A DNA stretch of 64,000 bases. It comes from Bacillota bacterium (GTDB lineage Bacteria; Bacillota; Dethiobacteria; DTU022). The stretch spans positions 62,001 through 126,000 of the forward strand of contig JAWSUE010000008.1 of the NCBI GenBank assembly GCA_033549065.1, written 5' to 3'. The notes under the pieces are model-generated. The model was not told the DNA's origin. It saw only the letters and a program-made list of their open reading frames with translations, and ran no database searches. Positions 60,001 through 64,000 of this stretch are shown here, one piece after another. The position numbers and the translations under genes were made by a program. Position 1 is the stretch's first letter. Each line of letters opens with the position of its first letter.

Positions 60001-61013
60001 TCATAAGTTATTCCCGGGGTTCTTGTAATAAACCTTAAACTGTTTTCAATCTCCTCAGCACTTCGGGATCTCCATTCTTCCTGCAGGGGTATGGAAAGCC
60101 TGCTGTTAGCCAGAGTAATCTTATCAATATCAAAGATGTCATCCCAGTAAATATCAATGGTGGGAACCTCGGTCAGGCTGCCCGTATTTGCAAACAGGTT
60201 GCCCTGACCCGAAAACATCTGGTTCAGGTTAATATCAACTTCCTGTCCTATCATTTCTTCCAGCTTTTCATTATCAACTTTAAAACCAACAATCAGGTCA
60301 GAGAGCATATCGCTCTCGGTAAAGCGTCCAAGAAAACGAATCCTTACATGGCGGTCTTCCATATCAATAATTCCTGCGGGTAAATCAAGGAGGCTGGCTC
60401 GCAAAATATTGGCAATCTGTTCGAACGAAACCTGATATTCAGCCATTGTTTCCGGAGATGTCCTTACAAAAAGATCCTGTTTTACTCCACCCTGAACCTG
60501 CACGCTGGCAACACCACGGACCGACTCAAGTTTTGGCGAGGCCGTTTCCTGTAACCATTCTGTAAGATGAACAGGATCATCCAGACCACTGGCCGATAAG
60601 CGCATTATGGGCATCAATGTGGGGTTAAATTCAAGTAGTATGGGCCGCTGAACACCGTCAGGGAAGGAAATCAGGTCCATTCGGATACCGACATCATCCC
60701 TGATTCTTTTTACATCTGCACCCCAGTCAAAACTCAAGATTACCAGTGACATGTTTTCCTGGGAATATGAAGTTAATCCGGTTAAACCGCTAACAGCAGA
60801 TACCCCGTCTTCAATCGGTTTAGTTACGAGTTCCAATGTCTCCTGTGGTGAACTTCCGGGGAAAACTGTGATCACAGCAAGTACCGGAGCCTGGATATCC
60901 GGTAATAGATCGAGTGGGCTCTGGTAAAGACTGACCAGACCGATAATCAGGATTAAAACCAATATTGTACCTGTGGCTACAGGCCTTTTTACTGCCAGTT
61001 CGGGCAGGTTCAT
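57042..61013 (-). CDS. RND-family efflux pump with an extra periplasmic segment
   Basis: 1,323 residues, against about 1,030 for AcrB-type pumps. Typical parts: LAVKRPVATGTILVLILI helix 1, PIEDGVSAVSGLTGLTSYSQ, the TM4 region with LALAAGMLVDNAIVVSENI (proton-relay Asp), GRxxR-like loops, and the second half with LPLAYAGAILGLIITG and GIVVLSGILVNDGIIMVDFI. A stretch of about 260 residues (about 245-505), absent from ordinary pumps, sits in the first extracytoplasmic loop. There are no adaptor or outer-membrane channel genes, as in monoderm RND systems. It is probably a drug, lipid or metabolite exporter. Strong ribosome site GGAGG before ATG 61013. Confidence 0.93.
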   Translation of the reverse strand: MNLPELAVKRPVATGTILVLILIIGLVSLYQSPLDLLPDIQAPVLAVITVFPGSSPQETLELVTKPIEDGVSAVSGLTGLTSYSQENMSLVILSFDWGADVKRIRDDVGIRMDLISFPDGVQRPILLEFNPTLMPIMRLSASGLDDPVHLTEWLQETASPKLESVRGVASVQVQGGVKQDLFVRTSPETMAEYQVSFEQIANILRASLLDLPAGIIDMEDRHVRIRFLGRFTESDMLSDLIVGFKVDNEKLEEMIGQEVDINLNQMFSGQGNLFANTGSLTEVPTIDIYWDDIFDIDKITLANSRLSIPLQEEWRSRSAEEIENSLRFITRTPGITYDPVNQRMVFTLTSLGRTLINRDKVLTGAEEVHLDDVWVLEQAVWDSGYIIVPLDQTSLNSYGITQAELTAFQNNNPLIVRANPNQVLLAFQENWENLRREPIISIPDYNSWLSGVQSEITRGVGSATAVIEDGLTDLATTMILSSMVPGGSSFGSFELDGEFPIDPVYLGMLAVIEQDTYNPTTITRYNGQPSISLAIQKEGDANTVIVARQVRAALEKLSEESIAGGASSVTFNTIFDQAEEIERALVDLARSLIGGAILAILVLILFLKNWRTTMFIGLSIPTAIIATFSLLYFADITINLMTLGGLALAAGMLVDNAIVVSENIYRHYQMGEAPADAAVNGAREVAGAVTASTLTTISVFFPVVFLSGLAGQLFWEFALTVSCAILASLLVALTVIPMLASRSLRLKNLQEEISEKPHRLPGYRNMLKLAVKHPWWVLILALVFVGIGVFGYTTLGTELFPSPEESSFSVNVNLQPGATMDLTDDFVAELEKILAGKDEVDNYSTSVGAARFMGVTAETGTSNQARLRVEIKPEYTGEIERVIEEIRLEVERIPAEAEISFNRESLLDAAGLETRLDLVVSGPDLEQVVMLTEEAVELLAAYRQFTDVESSMEESRPEIHIRLDQGQAMQKGVTLIQVATAVRQALEGIPVSRIETDAGLLNIVLGYRKADFNTIEDLGRIGFYSPGGEYLHLDEVADLYEAYGPQSIPREDQQVVGQIQIRYSGMDLGSATDKALEIARSIELPPGYEIKTAGSSTLMGDVLSELRLVLVIAALLVYLVMAAQFESLLHPFIIICSLPLAYAGAILGLIITGNSISVPALIGIVVLSGILVNDGIIMVDFINQQRRIHGLRLKEAIIEGASARLRPILMTTATTVLGLLPLALGIGEGSQLQAPMAITIIGGQITGTLLLLLAIPSIYLLLTREQSSSLAAAGSDNLSVGFIMEEKPAARSLKTHRSNSKIVMRMLLVVIMAALIFYLFAIF

Positions 61014-61039
61014 AGAAAATCCTCCGAATAATAAACAAC

Positions 61040-61055
61040 GTGATATTTATATCAC
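61040..61055 (-). promoter_or_regulatory. Dyad in the RND leader
   Basis: GTGATAT-TT-ATATCAC is a perfect 7-2-7 palindrome 27-42 bases upstream of the RND start codon. It could be a second operator or a leader element. Confidence 0.45.
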
Positions 61056-61080
61056 TTGATTTAGTTAAACCATCTGACAT

Positions 61081-61120
61081 TCCGTCCGACCGGTCGGTCG
61101 GGCCGAAACCCATTATACCA
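61081..61120 (-). promoter_or_regulatory. RND promoter (extended -10) and TetR-type operator
   Basis: On the minus strand TGG-TATAAT (61120-61112) is an extended -10, with no strong -35. Starting about 15 bases downstream, CCGACCGGTCGG (61086-61097) is a perfect 12-bp palindrome within GTCCGACCGGTCGGTC, typical of TetR-family operators. Repressor bound there would sit over the start of transcription. Confidence 0.72.
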
Positions 61121-61157
61121 TATAATTAAAAACAAAGACCATTTGAACTAAACATTT

Positions 61158-62567
61158 TTATTTTAGATATGAAGCATGTTCAGTCAGTAGTTTCCAGGCA
61201 AGGCGAACATGCCTTTCTTCAGTCGTCCTCTGACCAATGGCCAAGCGGATAGTATACCGCCCCTTTAAAGATGTATGGGTCAAATAAACACTTCCGGATG
61301 AATTCACCTTTTCCATCAATTCCGCATTCAACCGGGCCAGTTCCTCTTCATCAGCGCCTTCCCTAACATAGCGGAAGCAAACAAGACTGAAATTCACCGG
61401 TGCCATAAGTTCGAATCGAAAGTCTTCTTCAACCCATTTTTTAAAGAGGTCTGCCAGACGAAGATGTTCACGGACCATATTCTGCAGTCCTTCCATGCCA
61501 TAGGATCGAATTACAAACCATAATTTCAACGCCCTGAAACGCCTGCCAAGTTGAATACCCCAGTCCCGATAATTCTTAACCACTGCATCCTGGCCGGTTT
61601 TCAGGTATTCCGGATGAATTTCAAAAGTTCTGATCAATGCCTCTTCATCCCTGACAAAGTAAGCCGAGCAGTCAAAATTGGTAAGCATCCATTTATGTGG
61701 ATTAAAAACATAAGAGTCAATCATTTCGGCACCTTTAAGCATAGAACGTTTTTCGGGAAGTAATGCTGCGGTGCCGCCAAAAGCTGCATCAACATGAAAC
61801 CAGAGTTTATAACGTCGGCAGATTTCTCCGATTGGCTCTAAAGGATCAATAGCTGTTGATGATGTTGTTCCAAGTGTAGCCACAACACAGGCCGGAACCA
61901 ATCCCCGGGAAAGATCCAGCTTGATCGCCTTTTCAAGTTCTTCAGGAATTAAAGCAAATTGATCATCTGTGGGAATTTTACGCAGGTTTTCTATCCCGTA
62001 GCCGGCAATTTTTACCGCCTTGTCTATGCTGGAATGAGCTTCCTCAGAACTGTAAACAGTCAGGTGCTCTCTGAACCCTGAACGGTTAATCTTGTAGCCG
62101 GTGATCTTTTCACGGGCTGTCAACAAAGCGCATAGTGTGGCAGTAGAAGCAGTATCCTGAATGACACCTGACATTCCTTCCGGCAAACCAAGCATCTGTC
62201 TCAGCCATTCCATCACAACCTCTTCCAACTCTGCCGCGGCAGGAGAAGTCTGCCAGATCATGCACTGTGAACCGAGGCCGGCAGTTAAAAGTTCGGCGAG
62301 AACCGAAGCGGGGCTGTTATTGGCAGGGAAATAAGCGAACCAGCCGGGATGCTGCCAGTGGGTAATCCCCGGCATTATTATTTCCCTGAAATCAGAAAAG
62401 ATTTCTTCCATCTGCTCTTCTTTTGTCGGTGGATTAACCGGCAGTCCGGATTTAATATCTCCCGGTTTGACAGAAGAACGGACAGGGTATTTTTCAACAT
62501 TTTCGAAGTAATCAGCCAGCCAGTCAATAAACTCATGCCCGTAACGGCGAAACATTTCTATCTCCAT
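61158..62567 (-). CDS. PLP-dependent aromatic amino acid decarboxylase (group II)
   Basis: 469 residues; ATG 62567 follows GGAGG. It matches the aromatic-L-amino-acid decarboxylase/tyrosine decarboxylase family: PGITHWQHPGWFAYFPANNSPAS at the N-terminus, VIQDTASTATLCALLTARE, the cofactor His and Asp (SSEEAHSSIDKA, WFHVDAAFGG) and the PLP Lys in FNPHKWMLTNFDCSA. It should release CO2 from Trp, Tyr, Phe or Dopa to give an amine. Which substrate is used cannot be told. Its neighbour on the same strand, 180 bases upstream, is an amidohydrolase. Confidence 0.92.
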   Translation of the reverse strand: MEIEMFRRYGHEFIDWLADYFENVEKYPVRSSVKPGDIKSGLPVNPPTKEEQMEEIFSDFREIIMPGITHWQHPGWFAYFPANNSPASVLAELLTAGLGSQCMIWQTSPAAAELEEVVMEWLRQMLGLPEGMSGVIQDTASTATLCALLTAREKITGYKINRSGFREHLTVYSSEEAHSSIDKAVKIAGYGIENLRKIPTDDQFALIPEELEKAIKLDLSRGLVPACVVATLGTTSSTAIDPLEPIGEICRRYKLWFHVDAAFGGTAALLPEKRSMLKGAEMIDSYVFNPHKWMLTNFDCSAYFVRDEEALIRTFEIHPEYLKTGQDAVVKNYRDWGIQLGRRFRALKLWFVIRSYGMEGLQNMVREHLRLADLFKKWVEEDFRFELMAPVNFSLVCFRYVREGADEEELARLNAELMEKVNSSGSVYLTHTSLKGRYTIRLAIGQRTTEERHVRLAWKLLTEHASYLK

Positions 62568-62747
62568 TTTCCATCCTCCATCTGAAGCTGTTTTTCAAAT
62601 ATATAAGTTTGAAAACTAAAGTGAGCATTCCGTTTCATAGCCTTTTATTGCAGGTCTCTTAAAAAGTAGGCCTTTTAGATATAAATTTAGTTGATTTATA
62701 GAGTATACAATATTGCCTTAATAACCGCTACAGTCTAGCCGAAATAA

Positions 62748-64000
62748 TTATGATTCCGAAATAAAAACAGTATCCCCTTTGAATACAGTACGGATAACAC
62801 GAGCCTGCCCGAAATCCAGGGGGTCGAGATCGAACAGGTTTTGGTCAAGTATTACCAGATCAGCCCATTTCCCCACCTCTATGGTTCCAGTCTGATCATC
62901 GGTGAAAAGCATGTAAGCTCCATTAACCGTCAAACTTTTTATCATCGCCGGAAGTGTTGCCCTTTCCTTCATGTTGAGCAGGTAGGGGGGATCATCAGCA
63001 GTGCCGATCCTTTCCAGGCCGTATCTTTCTTCGTCAGTTAAATTTCGAGTAATTCCTGCCCTCAGAGCTCTCAATGGATCGGGTACAGCCGTGACAGGAT
63101 GGTCAGATGAAGAGGCAACAATAACTCCTGCATTAAAAAATGACTGCAAGGGGTATTCAGTCTCAGCCCTATGCCCCAGAAAGTAATTATCAACATTATG
63201 CCACCAGCCAGGTTCCTTGCAGTGCCAGTACGGCTGAACCGAAGCTATAACATTTAATTTTTTGAACCTTGGGATATCTGAAGGATCAATAAGCTGCAGA
63301 TGTGTAATTGAATTTCGGTTTCTCCGTATCTTTTCAGTTGGCCCTGCACTTTCCAGCGCATCTAAAACGAGACGGGTTGAAGCGTCGCCAATTGAATGAA
63401 CATGGACCTGGATCCCGGCATCAAGAGCAAGTTTAAAAGCATCTGCCAGTTTTTTTCTATCCCATAAAAATTCCCCGCGATAGCCTGGCTTTTTACCTGC
63501 GCCTGCCTCATAGGGTTCGGATAAAAAAGCAGTAGCTCCTTCTATTACCCCGTCGGTAAAAAATTTGGCTGTAGTAACCCTGTGCAGATCAAGGCTGTAT
63601 CTATCCTTCAATTTAGAAAGATTATCAAATTGCGTTTCAAGATCTTTGTCAGGATCAATAGTTACCGATGAACGCACATGAAGCTTTAACCAGCCTTCCT
63701 TTTCCATAACATGAAATGAATCCAGAGGGGGCTCTGCACTGATCGAAACCGAATGTATACCGGTATACCCAAAGCTGTGCAGGTACTGCTGGAAGTGAAC
63801 CAGCGCTCTTTCGATCTGCTCCGTAGTAAATTGTTGCTCCGGAATCATTTGCATAGCTGATTCTTTGAGCGTCCCCCAGAGCTTCCCGGATATAGGATCT
63901 CTTTCGATTATCCCGCCGGGAGGATCAGGAGTTTGTTCGTTAATACCAAACAACTCAAATGCCTTGCTGTTCAGCCATGCCAGGTGACAGTCTGATGAAA
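62748..64000 (-). CDS. YtcJ-like amidohydrolase (5' end outside window)
   Basis: The frame is open to the window edge (HLAWLNSKAFELFGIN), so the N-terminus with the first HxH metal motif is missing; about 417 residues are present. The rest matches YtcJ/DUF1446-type metal-dependent amidohydrolases: a KFFTDGVIEGATAFL strand, metal His residues in VHVHSIGDAS and ITHLQLIDPSD, the Asp in VASSSDHPVTAVP and the C-terminal GTIEVGKWADLVILDQNLF. The substrate class (amide or N-formyl compounds) is unknown. Confidence 0.92.
   Translation of the reverse strand, partial: SSDCHLAWLNSKAFELFGINEQTPDPPGGIIERDPISGKLWGTLKESAMQMIPEQQFTTEQIERALVHFQQYLHSFGYTGIHSVSISAEPPLDSFHVMEKEGWLKLHVRSSVTIDPDKDLETQFDNLSKLKDRYSLDLHRVTTAKFFTDGVIEGATAFLSEPYEAGAGKKPGYRGEFLWDRKKLADAFKLALDAGIQVHVHSIGDASTRLVLDALESAGPTEKIRRNRNSITHLQLIDPSDIPRFKKLNVIASVQPYWHCKEPGWWHNVDNYFLGHRAETEYPLQSFFNAGVIVASSSDHPVTAVPDPLRALRAGITRNLTDEERYGLERIGTADDPPYLLNMKERATLPAMIKSLTVNGAYMLFTDDQTGTIEVGKWADLVILDQNLFDLDPLDFGQARVIRTVFKGDTVFISES

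Overview
The window looks like a chromosomal segment of an anaerobic, Gram-positive-type (Bacillota/Clostridia-like) bacterium of moderate GC. It has strong AGGAGG ribosome sites, frequent GTG and TTG starts, oxygen-defence proteins typical of anaerobes (rubrerythrin, rubredoxin, flavo-diiron protein, ferritin), an NAD-linked selenocysteine formate dehydrogenase, and a stand-alone RND pump without adaptor or outer-membrane genes. Two genes show convincing in-frame UGA with a downstream hairpin (formate dehydrogenase alpha and a HesB-like protein), so the organism very probably decodes UGA as selenocysteine. The species cannot be named from the sequence. I saw no tRNA, rRNA or CRISPR.

Layout. 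0-8.3 kb: the 3' end of clpB, a flavin reductase, a polysaccharide deacetylase, then a leftward operon for a TRAP transporter (dctP-dctQ-dctM), a flavin-split-barrel protein and an acyl-CoA dehydrogenase. 8.4-12.1 kb: a sulfur and redox block. A leftward iscS-iscU-tusA-dsrE operon, whose IscS lacks the PLP lysine, shares a symmetrical face-to-face promoter region with rightward rubrerythrin-rubredoxin. It is followed by a leftward HesB-like selenoprotein gene of 91 codons and an orphan DNA methyltransferase. 13-19.1 kb: glycerate kinase, a lipoprotein, a MATE exporter, a secreted nuclease, a small membrane protein and a 23S rRNA uracil methyltransferase. 19.1-26 kb: an AT-rich accessory island full of broken genes (metG tail, istB tail, a tetR tail, two rRNA-methyltransferase tails), a degenerate IS1380 element and an intact tetR-peroxiredoxin-peroxiredoxin module.

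26-42.2 kb: signalling and housekeeping. There are two c-di-GMP proteins, TraB and YibE/F membrane proteins, CBS and CAP-domain proteins, an M20 peptidase, a HIT hydrolase, a DUF255 thioredoxin-fold protein, an OmpR-type two-component system, and a ClpP-fold membrane protease next to a rhomboid protease. 42.4-47.6 kb: the formate dehydrogenase operon (NuoE-like, an 8-cysteine mini-protein, NuoF-like, FdhA with selenocysteine). 47.9-53.3 kb: ferritin, a three-subunit molybdenum hydroxylase operon, an rnfD fragment and a CBS-ACT protein. 53.4-64 kb: a trypsin-like protease, a cupin and flavo-diiron protein pair, a TetR-controlled RND pump with a large extra periplasmic segment, an amino-acid decarboxylase and the 3' part of a YtcJ-like amidohydrolase.

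The most unusual content is the sulfur/redox block at 8.4-12.1 kb (lysine-less IscS, cysteine-rich TusA, DsrE, HesB selenoprotein, rubrerythrin), the unreported-looking cysteine-rich ORF inside the formate dehydrogenase operon, and the fragment-rich island beside the rRNA methyltransferase gene.
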